Notes: generated by a model not told the origin, from the letters alone. 6,201 nucleotides of DNA from Christensenella sp. UBA1252 (GCA_002308575.1 DBVY01000028.1:1-6201), one strand, 5' to 3'. Shown: positions 1 to 6,201, numbered from the stretch's first letter. Translations and numbers: made by a program.

Positions 1-3000
1 GATCGCTTCGCCGCGCGCGGCTTTTACGAACGAGATCAACGCTTCGACCTTCCGCATCACGCCCGGTTTTTTGGAATAAAGACGAAGTTCCGCGCCGTCC
101 TTTCCACCGAAAGAAAGCTCGCCGCCGAGAACGTTTAAGGCGTTCTTAACGCTCGCGCTTTCCAAAACGTCCGCGTTTTGAAACAGGATCGTCGCATCCT
201 TTTGCGTGACCGAAACGCGCTTGATAAAGAGCGTGGCACACATCTTTTTCAGAAGCGCGATCTCAATCAAATTATGCACTTTGACGGGCGGCATTCCATA
301 TTCTTCTTCGAGCTCCGCAAGAATCGAATTTTTGCTCTTTTCGTCGGATATTGCTGAAATTTTCTTGTAATAGCGAATGCGCCCGAGCTCGCTTTGGATA
401 TAATCCGAAGGAATATAAGCGTCCGCCTGGATCTGCATCTCGACGCCGCCCTCTTCGGGCAAAACTTCGCCGTTCAATTCCGCGATCGTTTCCTTTAAAA
501 GCGTGCAATACATATCGTAACCGACCTTCTCGATATGCCCGTGCTGTTCCGCGCCGAGCACGTTGCCCGCGCCGCGGATTTCGAGATCCATCATCGCCAA
601 ACGGTAGCCGCTCCCGAGGTCGGCGTTTTCCACGAGCGCTTTGAGCCTCTTTTCGGAATCACCGGTCAATAGCGTGCCGCTCGGATAGGTAAAATAGGCG
701 TACGCGAGCTTTTCGCTCCTGCCGACGCGGCCTTTGATCTGATACATTTGCGAAAGCCCGAGCTTATTCGCTTCGAGCACGACGAGGGTGTTTGCGTCCG
801 GAACGTCGATCCCGTTTTCGATGATCGTCGTGCAGATCAAAATATCCGCTTGCTTTTTGTAAAATTTATGAATATTCTCTTCGAGCACCGCGGCGGGCAT
901 TTTGCCGTGCCCGACGACGACCGTATGCGAGGGGAATTCCTCGCGCACACCCTCCGCGAACGCGTCCAACCGCGCGATGTTGTTATAAAGAATAAAGACC
1001 TGCCCGCCCCGTTCGAGCTCCGCGGAAACCGCCTCTTTGAGCATCGCGGGCGTATATTCCGCAACGACCGTTCGCACGGGTTTGCGGTTTTTCGGCGGCG
1101 TTTCGATCACGCTGATGTCGCGAATGCCGGACAGCGCCATATGCAAAGTTCTCGGAATTGGGGTGGCGGACATCGAAAGCACGTTGATACTCGTGCGAAG
1201 CGCCTTGATCTTTTCCTTATGCTCGACGCCGAAGCGCTGTTCTTCGTCCAACACGAGCAAACCGACGTCGTAAAACTCAACGTCCTTGGACAAAAGGCGG
1301 TGCGTGCCGACGACGACGCCGATCGCGCCGCTTTTTACGCCCTTTAAGATCTCTTTCGTTTCCTTTTGCGAGCAAAAGCGGGTCAGACAGGCGCATTTGA
1401 CGCCGAATTTGTTCAACCGCTCGGACAAGGTGGAAAAATGTTGTTCCGCAAGGATCGTCGTGGGCGCGAGAAAGGCGACCTGCTTGCCCGCCAAGATCGT
1501 TTTGAACGCGGCGCGCAGCGCAACTTCGGTCTTTCCGAATCCGACGTCGCCGCAGAGCAGGCGATCCATGACCTTTCCGCTCTCCATATCCTGTTTTACG
1601 TCGCGGATCGCGGCTTCCTGCCCTTCCGTTTCCTCAAACGGGAAATCGTCCTCGAACGCTTTCATCAAGGGGGAATCGGGCGGATATTTGACGCCTTTGC
1701 TCTTTTCGCGTTTCGCGTAAAGTTCGACAAGATCGAGCGCCATTTTGCGGATCGACTTTTTCGCTTTCGCCTTTTCCTTTTGGAAATCTTCCTTGTTCGG
1801 GTTCGAGAGTTCGGGCTCCTTTTCCGAACCCGTATAGACGGTCAGCATATCCATTTGCGCGACGGGCAAATAGATCTTGTTGCTTTCGGCGTACTGCAAG
1901 GCGACGTAATCGCCTTCGCCCGCATAATTCTTGATATGGACGAGCCCCAAACAACGCGCGATACCGAATTCGTCGTGGACGACGTAATCGCCGATCTTCG
2001 GAAGGATCAGCGGGCGTTTCGGCGTACGGAACGCGGAAGTTTTGGACATAATGTCGCCGCTTCCGATGATCGTCGTCTTTTCGCTCTTCGAGATAAAGCC
2101 GTGTTTGAGCTTGTCCGTAACGAAGGTTACGAGTTCCGCGTCGCGCCCCAAAAGGTTTTTAAGGGTCGCTTTATGCGTGGCGTTTTCGCAGAAGATCAAA
2201 ACCCTGCGCCCTTCTTTGAGCTCTTCCGAAACGAAGGACGCGAGCATATTGGAGTTTTTCAAATAGGACGGAAGCGCGGCGGACGAGAGCGTAAACGTTC
2301 CTTCCCTGCCGCTGATTTTTTCTTCAAACGAGGACAAGCCGAGTTGGGGCATCGCGGAAAGCGCGGTCATGATCTCCTTCTCCGAGGCGATCGCGTTCTT
2401 ATGCGCGGGCAAAACTTCGCCGTCCGCCTGTAAGCGTTGCACACGCCCGTAGTGATCGATCAAAAACGAAGAAAAGCCCTCGAAGATCTTTTTCGGTTCG
2501 TCCACCGCGACCGAGAACCCCGCCGTGTAATCGAACACCGTCGCAAGCTTTTCGCGCATAAACGGAAGGAAATAGGAAAGCCCTCCGTCCGACGGACACG
2601 CGGCGGCGCGCAAAGACAGATCGGACAGGATCTCGTCCGTGCGAAGGCGCGCGGCGCGATTTTGTAAACGGCGGGCGTCTTCGATCTTTTCAAAGATCGG
2701 AGAAACGTCCTCTTCCTTCAACAGGATCTCGCTCGCCGGCGCGATCACGACCTCTTTTTCGCGCGAAAGAACGGACAGAAAATCGGGCGCGTAGCGCTTG
2801 ATGCTCTCGACTTCGTCATACAAAAGATCCACCTTGTACGGTTCTTCGGACGAAACGGGAAAGACGGAAAGCACGTCACCGACGAGGCGATATTCCCCTT
2901 TCTTCGGCGCGCCGTCCGTTCGCTCGTAGCCGGCGTAAGCGAGGCGCTTCGTCAAGAGAGGCAGGGAAACCGTTTCCCCTTCCGCAAGGCGAATCGTTGC

Positions 3001-3378
3001 CGCCGCAAGGTCTTCGGGTTTCGGCAAATAGGAAAAAACGCCCTCGACGGTCGTTACGAGGATCTTCGCTTCCTTTCGGACGAGGGCTTCGAGCGCCTCG
3101 ATGCGAGCATAGGACAAGGCGTCCGTCCGCCTGCCGAGCAGAACGTCGCCGCGCGGCGGAAGATAGACGGCGGGCGTTCCGTATTCGGAGATCGTTTCCG
3201 CCGCGTCCTTTGCGCCTTCCTCGGTTGCCGCGAGATATAAAAGGGGCACGGGTGACGCCGCCGCAAGGTGCGCTTTTTGGGGGTTGGATATGCCAAAAAC
3301 CAGCGATTTTTTATCGCCGGCAAGTTTGTCGTATATCTTTTTGTATGCTTCAAAGCCTTCTATATAAAGACTCTTCAT
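1..3378 (-). CDS. mfd: Transcription-repair coupling factor Mfd (1126 codons, C-terminal end beyond window)
   Basis: Mfd is a DNA translocase that removes RNA polymerase stalled at lesions and recruits UvrA. The frame is open and continuous from the ATG at 3378 to the left edge. The N-terminal UvrB-like region includes YLPPRGDVLLGRRTDALSY and, at ~161, GEYRLVGDVLSVFP followed by YDEVESIKRY. The RNA-polymerase-interacting domain begins at GDYVVHDEFGIARCLGL (~463). The superfamily 2 motor has Walker A GDVGFGKTE (610-618), DEEQRFG (711-717) and SATPIPRTL (737-745). The second lobe carries TTIIENGIDVPDANT and GRVGRS, then LEIRGAGNVLGAEQHGH. The C-terminal TRCF domain starts near VEMQIQADAYIPSDY. 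E. coli Mfd has 1148 residues, so only a few dozen residues at most should be missing. No start codon exists upstream in frame before a stop, and the homology supports this ATG, but the Shine-Dalgarno is poor (AAAAAG-like). It is probably cotranscribed with pth. Confidence 0.97.
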   Translation of the reverse strand, partial: MKSLYIEGFEAYKKIYDKLAGDKKSLVFGISNPQKAHLAAASPVPLLYLAATEEGAKDAAETISEYGTPAVYLPPRGDVLLGRRTDALSYARIEALEALVRKEAKILVTTVEGVFSYLPKPEDLAAATIRLAEGETVSLPLLTKRLAYAGYERTDGAPKKGEYRLVGDVLSVFPVSSEEPYKVDLLYDEVESIKRYAPDFLSVLSREKEVVIAPASEILLKEEDVSPIFEKIEDARRLQNRAARLRTDEILSDLSLRAAACPSDGGLSYFLPFMREKLATVFDYTAGFSVAVDEPKKIFEGFSSFLIDHYGRVQRLQADGEVLPAHKNAIASEKEIMTALSAMPQLGLSSFEEKISGREGTFTLSSAALPSYLKNSNMLASFVSEELKEGRRVLIFCENATHKATLKNLLGRDAELVTFVTDKLKHGFISKSEKTTIIGSGDIMSKTSAFRTPKRPLILPKIGDYVVHDEFGIARCLGLVHIKNYAGEGDYVALQYAESNKIYLPVAQMDMLTVYTGSEKEPELSNPNKEDFQKEKAKAKKSIRKMALDLVELYAKREKSKGVKYPPDSPLMKAFEDDFPFEETEGQEAAIRDVKQDMESGKVMDRLLCGDVGFGKTEVALRAAFKTILAGKQVAFLAPTTILAEQHFSTLSERLNKFGVKCACLTRFCSQKETKEILKGVKSGAIGVVVGTHRLLSKDVEFYDVGLLVLDEEQRFGVEHKEKIKALRTSINVLSMSATPIPRTLHMALSGIRDISVIETPPKNRKPVRTVVAEYTPAMLKEAVSAELERGGQVFILYNNIARLDAFAEGVREEFPSHTVVVGHGKMPAAVLEENIHKFYKKQADILICTTIIENGIDVPDANTLVVLEANKLGLSQMYQIKGRVGRSEKLAYAYFTYPSGTLLTGDSEKRLKALVENADLGSGYRLAMMDLEIRGAGNVLGAEQHGHIEKVGYDMYCTLLKETIAELNGEVLPEEGGVEMQIQADAYIPSDYIQSELGRIRYYKKISAISDEKSKNSILAELEEEYGMPPVKVHNLIEIALLKKMCATLFIKRVSVTQKDATILFQNADVLESASVKNALNVLGGELSFGGKDGAELRLYSKKPGVMRKVEALISFVKAARGEAI

Positions 3379-3403
3379 AAGCTTTTTAACGGCTTTGTCT
3401 TTT

Positions 3404-3465
3404 GCGCGACCGCTTCGTTTACTGCCTGCGGGTCGCCGACATCACGTACACGAAGTACGCTCAAT
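3404..3465 (-). repeat. 62-base intergenic repeat, copy A (overlaps pth stop codon)
   Basis: Read on the minus strand this copy begins ATTGAGCGTACT and continues to GTAAACGAAGCGGTCGCGC. It matches copy B (5128-5189, plus strand) at 51 of 62 positions without gaps, in inverted orientation. The conserved hairpin is CGTAC-TTCGT-GTACG (3445-3459). Its fourth and fifth bases complete the TGA stop codon of pth, so the element reaches the last bases of that gene, and it occupies most of the 82-base pth-mfd gap. No T-run follows the hairpin in the direction of transcription, so it does not look like a terminator. Confidence 0.75.
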
Positions 3466-4018
3466 TCTCGTTAAGATTTCTCTCCAATTTCGACCGATCG
3501 CCGAAGGCGATATAGGCTTCGATCGCAGAAGCCGCTTTTTCCGCCGCTTCGATCAGTTTGTCTTTGGCGTCCTTACCCGCTTTTTTCAGGACGTATGACG
3601 CGAGATCTTCCTGCTCGTGCGGTCTGCCGATCCCGACGCGAAGGCGCGGGAGTTCGCCGCAAAGCGCAGTCACGTTTCGCATACCGTTATGCGTGCCGGC
3701 GCTTCCCTTTTCGCGGAAACGGGTCGCCCCGAGGGGCAGGTCGATATCGTCGTAGCAGATCAAAACGTCCGTTTCGCCTTTGAACTTCGCGAGGAGCGGC
3801 TTCACGCATTCCCCCGAAAGGTTCATAAAGGTCTTGGGTTTCGCGATCACGATCTTTTTCCCGCCGACGTTGCCTTCCGCCAAATATCCCTGCAAAGCGG
3901 GCGCGTCCTTAAAGGACAAAGAAAGCCTCGCGGCGAGGGTATCCGCCACGAGAAAGCCGACGTTATGGAAGGTGCCGTCGTAACGGTCGCCCACGTTTCC
4001 GAGTCCGACAACGATCAT
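3461..4018 (-). CDS. pth: Peptidyl-tRNA hydrolase (Pth family), 185 residues
   Basis: Pth cleaves the ester bond of peptidyl-tRNAs that drop off ribosomes, recycling tRNA in the cytoplasm. The length fits the bacterial family (about 185-195). The sequence begins MIVVGLGNVGDRYDGTFHNVGF, containing the N8 and H18 equivalents of E. coli N10 and catalytic H20. KPKTFMNLSG supplies N66 (E. coli N68), CYDDIDLPLG supplies D90 (D93), and GSAGTHNG supplies N111 (N114), so all core active-site residues are kept. Three usually strict signature positions differ: GNPG reads GNVG, TRHN reads TFHN, and GGHNG reads GTHNG. The same reading frame runs on upstream to 4354 inside the glmU-like gene, but that part encodes an arginine-rich shadow; the homology begins exactly at 4018. 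The gene follows the glmU-like gene by ATGA overlap. Its TGA stop lies within repeat copy A. mfd follows after 82 bases, as in many Firmicutes. Confidence 0.97.
   Translation of the reverse strand: MIVVGLGNVGDRYDGTFHNVGFLVADTLAARLSLSFKDAPALQGYLAEGNVGGKKIVIAKPKTFMNLSGECVKPLLAKFKGETDVLICYDDIDLPLGATRFREKGSAGTHNGMRNVTALCGELPRLRVGIGRPHEQEDLASYVLKKAGKDAKDKLIEAAEKAASAIEAYIAFGDRSKLERNLNEN
4015..4018 (-). promoter_or_regulatory. ATGA stop/start overlap coupling glmU-like gene and pth
   Basis: On the minus strand the glmU-like TGA (4017-4015) overlaps the pth ATG (4018-4016) as ATGA. The preceding minus-strand bases (about 4019-4047) are almost all purines and include AGGAAA-type Shine-Dalgarno matches, the nearest about 12 bases from the ATG. 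These bases also encode the charged C-terminal tail (EEKERKKRE) of the upstream protein. This arrangement usually gives translational coupling and fixes the pth start. Confidence 0.85.
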
Positions 4019-5034
4019 GTTTCTCTCTTTTTCCTTTCCTTTTCTTCCGCACGGCTGCGCCCGATCACGAACGCGCCGGTTTTTACGTTCTCCGTGACGG
4101 TAGTTGCCGCCGCAATATAAGCGCCCTCTCCGACGGTAACGGGCGCGATCAGGTTTACGTTCGCGCCGATAAACGCTCTCTCCCCGACTTTGGTTCGGTG
4201 CTTTTCCTTTCCGTCGTAATTCGCAAACACGGTGCCGCAACCGACATTCGTTTCGGCGCCGACTTCCGCATCTCCGATATAGGCGAGATGGGCGGCTTTC
4301 GCACCTTCTCCGATCGACGAGGCTTTGACTTCGACGAAATCGCCGATCCGACATTTCTTGCCGACGGCGCTCCCCATTCGAAGATAGGCGAACGGGCCGA
4401 TCTTCGCGTCCGCGCCGACCTTGCTGTCGAACACGCGCGACTCTATGATCTCCGCTCTTTCTCCGATCTCGCTGTTTGAAAGAACGCTGAAACTGCCGAT
4501 CACGGCGCCCGATCGAACGACCGTTTTTTCAAGCCTTACGAAGGGTTCGACGATCGCGCCTTTTTCAATAACGCAATCCGCCGCGATCTGCACGAGCGAG
4601 CGATCTTTGAGGATCACGCCCTCTTTTTCGAGGCGCTCGGCAACTTTTACGTAAAGCGCGTTTTCCGCCCTTTCTCGGCTCCCGCCGTCCGCGAGATCGA
4701 GCAGGCAATCCGCGTGAAAGCGAATCTTCGCCTCTTCCAGAAAGAAATCTTCTCGCCGCGCGATCTTTCCCCTGCCGAGATCGGCGGAGGCGATCGAACG
4801 CCTTTCCATTTCCCTCACGCAACTCGTTATATACGCTTCGTCCACAAGCGGGCAGGACGACGGGATCGTCGCGATATACCTTGCTTCGGGCAAAGGTTCT
4901 TTTACTTCGGCAACCACCGAAAAGGGCAATTCGCCGAGCGAGGACAAAAGCCATTCGAGCGGCGTTCTCCCCGCAAGCCTTTCTTCTTTGTGCGGATACT
5001 CCGCGTCTATGATATAAACGTATGCTTCTTTCAT
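4015..5034 (-). CDS. glmU: GlmU-like glucosamine-1-phosphate N-acetyltransferase with degenerate, shortened uridylyltransferase domain
   Basis: The 339-residue protein is short for GlmU (about 455). Residues ~150-325 form a left-handed beta-helix of hexapeptide repeats that would acetylate glucosamine-1-phosphate with acetyl-CoA for UDP-GlcNAc synthesis. The E. coli acetyltransferase residues R333, K351, H363, Y366, N386 and K392 align at the same spacing with R219, K237, H249, Y252, N272 and K278. The N-terminal part (~1-140) keeps only traces of the pyrophosphorylase fold: a beta strand (AYVYIID), RLAGRTPLEWLLSSL, and IPSSCPLVDEAYI. The GxGTxM nucleotide loop is absent, and the metal-binding Asp of the usual GDxPL motif appears replaced by Ser/Cys. 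About 100 residues are missing, yet the linker helix (about 120-145) remains. The ATG start is firm: an in-frame TAG lies three codons upstream (5044-5046), and a weak GAG Shine-Dalgarno sits 7 bases before the ATG. It ends in a basic, charged tail and overlaps pth. UTP transferase activity is unlikely. Confidence 0.9.
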   Translation of the reverse strand: MKEAYVYIIDAEYPHKEERLAGRTPLEWLLSSLGELPFSVVAEVKEPLPEARYIATIPSSCPLVDEAYITSCVREMERRSIASADLGRGKIARREDFFLEEAKIRFHADCLLDLADGGSRERAENALYVKVAERLEKEGVILKDRSLVQIAADCVIEKGAIVEPFVRLEKTVVRSGAVIGSFSVLSNSEIGERAEIIESRVFDSKVGADAKIGPFAYLRMGSAVGKKCRIGDFVEVKASSIGEGAKAAHLAYIGDAEVGAETNVGCGTVFANYDGKEKHRTKVGERAFIGANVNLIAPVTVGEGAYIAAATTVTENVKTGAFVIGRSRAEEKERKKRET

Positions 5035-5062
5035 AGAATCACTCTATGCGAAGCACCGTTCG

Positions 5063-5091
5063 TTTATACTTGCCTTCTCAAAGGCAACGAA
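5063..5091 (-). promoter_or_regulatory. Possible weak promoter ahead of the glmU-like gene
   Basis: Read on the minus strand, TATAAA (5063-5068) is one base away from the sigma-A -10 consensus TATAAT. It is preceded by a 17-base spacer and TTCGTT (5086-5091), which shares only its first two bases with TTGACA. A start around 5055 would leave a leader of about 20 bases before the ATG at 5034. The poor -35 and the location inside a hairpin-rich element make this tentative; readthrough from glnS is an equal alternative. Confidence 0.2.
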
Positions 5092-5127
5092 GAAACAAGC
5101 AAATACGAGGCTCGGCGAGAGGCTGCG

Positions 5128-5189
5128 ATTGAGCGTACTCCTTGTACGTGACGTCGCCGACTCGAAGACGGTAAACGAAGCGATTGTGC
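5128..5189 (+). repeat. 62-base intergenic repeat, copy B
   Basis: This copy begins ATTGAGCGTACT and ends GTAAACGAAGCGATTGTGC. It aligns without gaps to copy A (3404-3465, opposite strand) with 51 of 62 positions identical. Its terminal hairpin is CGTAC-TCCTT-GTACG (5134-5148); the stem is the same in both copies while the loop differs at two of five bases. It ends 14 bases before the glnS stop codon. It is too long and too similar to copy A to be a chance match between two unrelated gaps. Whether it belongs to a larger family cannot be told from this window. Confidence 0.75.
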
Positions 5190-5203
5190 GGTTGTTCGCC
5201 GCC

Positions 5204-6201
5204 TTATGCTTTATAGCTGTCTTTCAGACCTACGATTAGGTTGTATTCGCCCTTCTTATTCTTGACGTAATATCCCAAACGCATAAACTGGAACTTATCC
5301 TGCTCCTTCGCGCCCGCGAGGTACCCTTCCGCCTTGCCGTGATAGGTGACCTTCGTAACGGGATTCAAGCGTTCGTTGAAGTCGCGGCCGTCCTCGATCT
5401 CGTCCAAAAGATAGTCGTAATCGTGGATCACGATATCCAAAGCGTCCGAGGGCGCCCAATGCAAAACGCCTTTGACCTTAATGCCCGCGTTCGCTTCGCC
5501 CGACATCGTTTCGGGGATATACTTGCAAACGACTTTCGTAACGTTGCCCTGTTCGTCCGTTTCGTGCGAAACGTACTCGATCACGTACGCGCCTTTCAAG
5601 CGCACCATACCGCCGACTTTCAAGCGATGATACTTCGGGGGCGGATCGAGCGAAAAGTCGCTCTTTTCGATATAGATCTCTTTGGTCAGCGTGGCGGCGT
5701 GCGTGCCCGCATTCTCCGCCGCGGGATTGTTGTCGATCTCAACGGTGACGGGCGCCGTCAGGTTTTCGATTTCAAGGAGCAAAGGCTCTTTGACCGCCAT
5801 CACGCGCGTTGCGTTCGCGTTCAGGTTCTCGCGGACGCAATGTTCGAGCAGGCTCGCTTCGACCATCGAATTGCTTTTCGCAACGCCGATCCTCTCGCAG
5901 AAATCGAGAAGCGCTTCGGCGGGATAGCCCCTTTCGCGCATGCCCGAAAGCGTCGGCATACGGGGATCGTCCCAGCCGTCCACGACGCCGGTGTCGACGA
6001 GCTTTTTCAGATAGCGCTTGCTCATGATCGTGCGCGTCAAACCGAGGCGCGCGAATTCGATCTGGCGCGGATTGTCACCGAACCCGCAGTTGTATTTGAC
6101 CCAATCGTAAAGCGGGCGGTGATCTTCGAATTCAAGCGTGCAGATGCTGTGCGTAATGCCCTCGATGCAGTCGCTGATCGGGTGCGCGAAATCGTACATC
6201 G
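5204..6201 (-). CDS. glnS: Glutaminyl-tRNA synthetase, C-terminal ~332 codons (5' end beyond window)
   Basis: This class I synthetase charges tRNA-Gln with glutamine in the cytoplasm. The visible part begins inside the catalytic domain with MYDFAHPISDCIEGITHS, which matches the E. coli GlnRS stretch [20 protein letters not shown], so about 210 N-terminal residues, including the HIGH motif, lie off the right edge. The KMSKS-equivalent loop is present as IMSKRYLKKLV (MSKR codons at 6014-6025), followed by GWDDPRMPTLSGMRERGYP, a hallmark of the GlnRS/eukaryotic-GluRS branch. The remainder is the two-barrel anticodon-binding region, closing with a RLGYY...LKDSYKA tail and a TAA stop at 5204-5206. 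The first in-window ATG (6199) is internal and not a start, because the frame is still open at the edge. Many Firmicutes lack GlnRS and use GatCAB instead; here GlnRS is clearly present. It lies 169 bases upstream of the glmU-like gene on the same strand. The family call is very secure. Confidence 0.97.
   Translation of the reverse strand, partial: MYDFAHPISDCIEGITHSICTLEFEDHRPLYDWVKYNCGFGDNPRQIEFARLGLTRTIMSKRYLKKLVDTGVVDGWDDPRMPTLSGMRERGYPAEALLDFCERIGVAKSNSMVEASLLEHCVRENLNANATRVMAVKEPLLLEIENLTAPVTVEIDNNPAAENAGTHAATLTKEIYIEKSDFSLDPPPKYHRLKVGGMVRLKGAYVIEYVSHETDEQGNVTKVVCKYIPETMSGEANAGIKVKGVLHWAPSDALDIVIHDYDYLLDEIEDGRDFNERLNPVTKVTYHGKAEGYLAGAKEQDKFQFMRLGYYVKNKKGEYNLIVGLKDSYKA

Larger units (their letters stand above)
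5035..5203. other. Intergenic gap between glnS and the glmU-like gene, with nested inverted repeats
   Basis: I see no credible gene in these 169 bases. They contain several nested inverted pairs. TTCGTTTA (5059-5066) pairs with TAAACGAA (5172-5179). TTGCCTT and AAGGCAA form a hairpin with a CTCA loop (5070-5087). CGAG (5106-5109) plus TCGGCGA (5112-5118) pair with TCGCCGA plus CTCG (5154-5164), leaving a two-base GC bulge. CGTAC and GTACG form a terminal hairpin (5134-5148). Nested in this order they could form a branched RNA or a cruciform. No T-run follows any hairpin on either strand, so it is not a canonical terminator. It could be a leader of the glmU-like gene, a small RNA or a repeat element; the sequence alone does not decide. 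Pairings were found by eye, without an energy calculation. Confidence 0.5.

Noticed and set aside
1366..2433. A 355-codon open frame on the plus strand, antisense to mfd (also one at 748-1347)
   Set aside because: It lies wholly opposite strongly conserved Mfd coding sequence and has a low-complexity Arg/Phe/Asp-rich composition without recognisable domains. Its openness follows from the scarcity of TTA, CTA and TCA codons in mfd.
3379..3403. A promoter for mfd in the remaining part of the pth-mfd gap
   Set aside because: No recognisable -10/-35 pair is visible on the minus strand in this short stretch; cotranscription with pth is simpler.
3497..3511. ATCGCC-GAA-GGCGAT hairpin near the end of pth
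   Set aside because: It lies in coding sequence (Ile-Ala-Phe-Gly-Asp) and is not followed by a T-run. A short GC-rich palindrome like this is expected by chance with this codon use.
3617..4120. Plus-strand open frames across pth and the glmU-like gene (3617-4120, 4198-4479, 4714-5151)
   Set aside because: They are antisense shadows of conserved genes, with no recognisable protein family.
4019..4354. A 112-codon N-terminal extension of the pth reading frame
   Set aside because: It is an arginine-rich frame inside the acetyltransferase domain of the glmU-like gene. Pth homology starts exactly at 4018, and the ATGA overlap supplies a natural start.
5070..5087. The TTGCCTT-CTCA-AAGGCAA hairpin as a Rho-independent terminator for glnS
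   Set aside because: No T-run follows the stem on either strand: the minus strand continues GTATAAACG and the plus strand CGAAGAAAC. It is better treated as part of the structured gap.
1..6201. CRISPR array, tRNA, rRNA, transposase or phage genes
   Set aside because: No regularly spaced repeats, cloverleaf patterns or such proteins were seen. The conserved coding sequence leaves only two short gaps.

Overview
The window is a block of four housekeeping genes, all read from the minus strand. It looks like a bacterial chromosome of moderate GC (around or slightly above half, by eye) with a strong preference for GCG, CGC, TCG and GAC-type codons. The order glmU-like, pth, mfd matches the glmU ... 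pth (spoVC) ... mfd neighbourhood known from Bacillus subtilis and other Firmicutes, without the prs and ctc genes that sit between them there. This suggests an uncultured or gut-type clostridial Firmicute. That placement is an inference from gene order and protein style, not a sequence match.

In transcription order (right to left): (1) glnS, glutaminyl-tRNA synthetase, whose 5' part lies beyond the right edge (5204-6201). (2) A 169-base gap (5035-5203) with no gene but with strong inverted-repeat structure and one copy of a 62-base repeat. (3) A 339-residue GlmU-like protein (4015-5034). Its left-handed beta-helix acetyltransferase half is complete with all active-site residues, but its N-terminal uridylyltransferase half has shrunk to about 120-140 residues and lost its catalytic motif. 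(4) pth, peptidyl-tRNA hydrolase (3461-4018), whose ATG overlaps the glmU-like stop as ATGA. (5) An 82-base gap (3379-3460) that holds most of the second repeat copy, in the opposite orientation. (6) mfd, the transcription-repair coupling factor (1-3378), missing only its last residues at the left edge.

The genes serve cell-wall precursor synthesis (GlcNAc-1-P), translation (tRNA charging and peptidyl-tRNA recycling) and transcription-coupled repair. The glmU-like gene and pth are almost certainly co-translated. mfd is probably in the same transcript, as no terminator is visible before it. glnS may or may not be part of the same unit.

Two things merit a second look. The first is the pair of 62-base intergenic repeats (51 of 62 positions identical, no gaps, opposite orientations, each with a conserved CGTAC/GTACG hairpin), one of which sits in a larger nested fold. 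The second is the degenerate N-terminal half of the GlmU-like protein, which implies that UDP-GlcNAc is made by a separate or unusual uridylyltransferase. I saw no mobile-element gene, CRISPR array, tRNA or rRNA.
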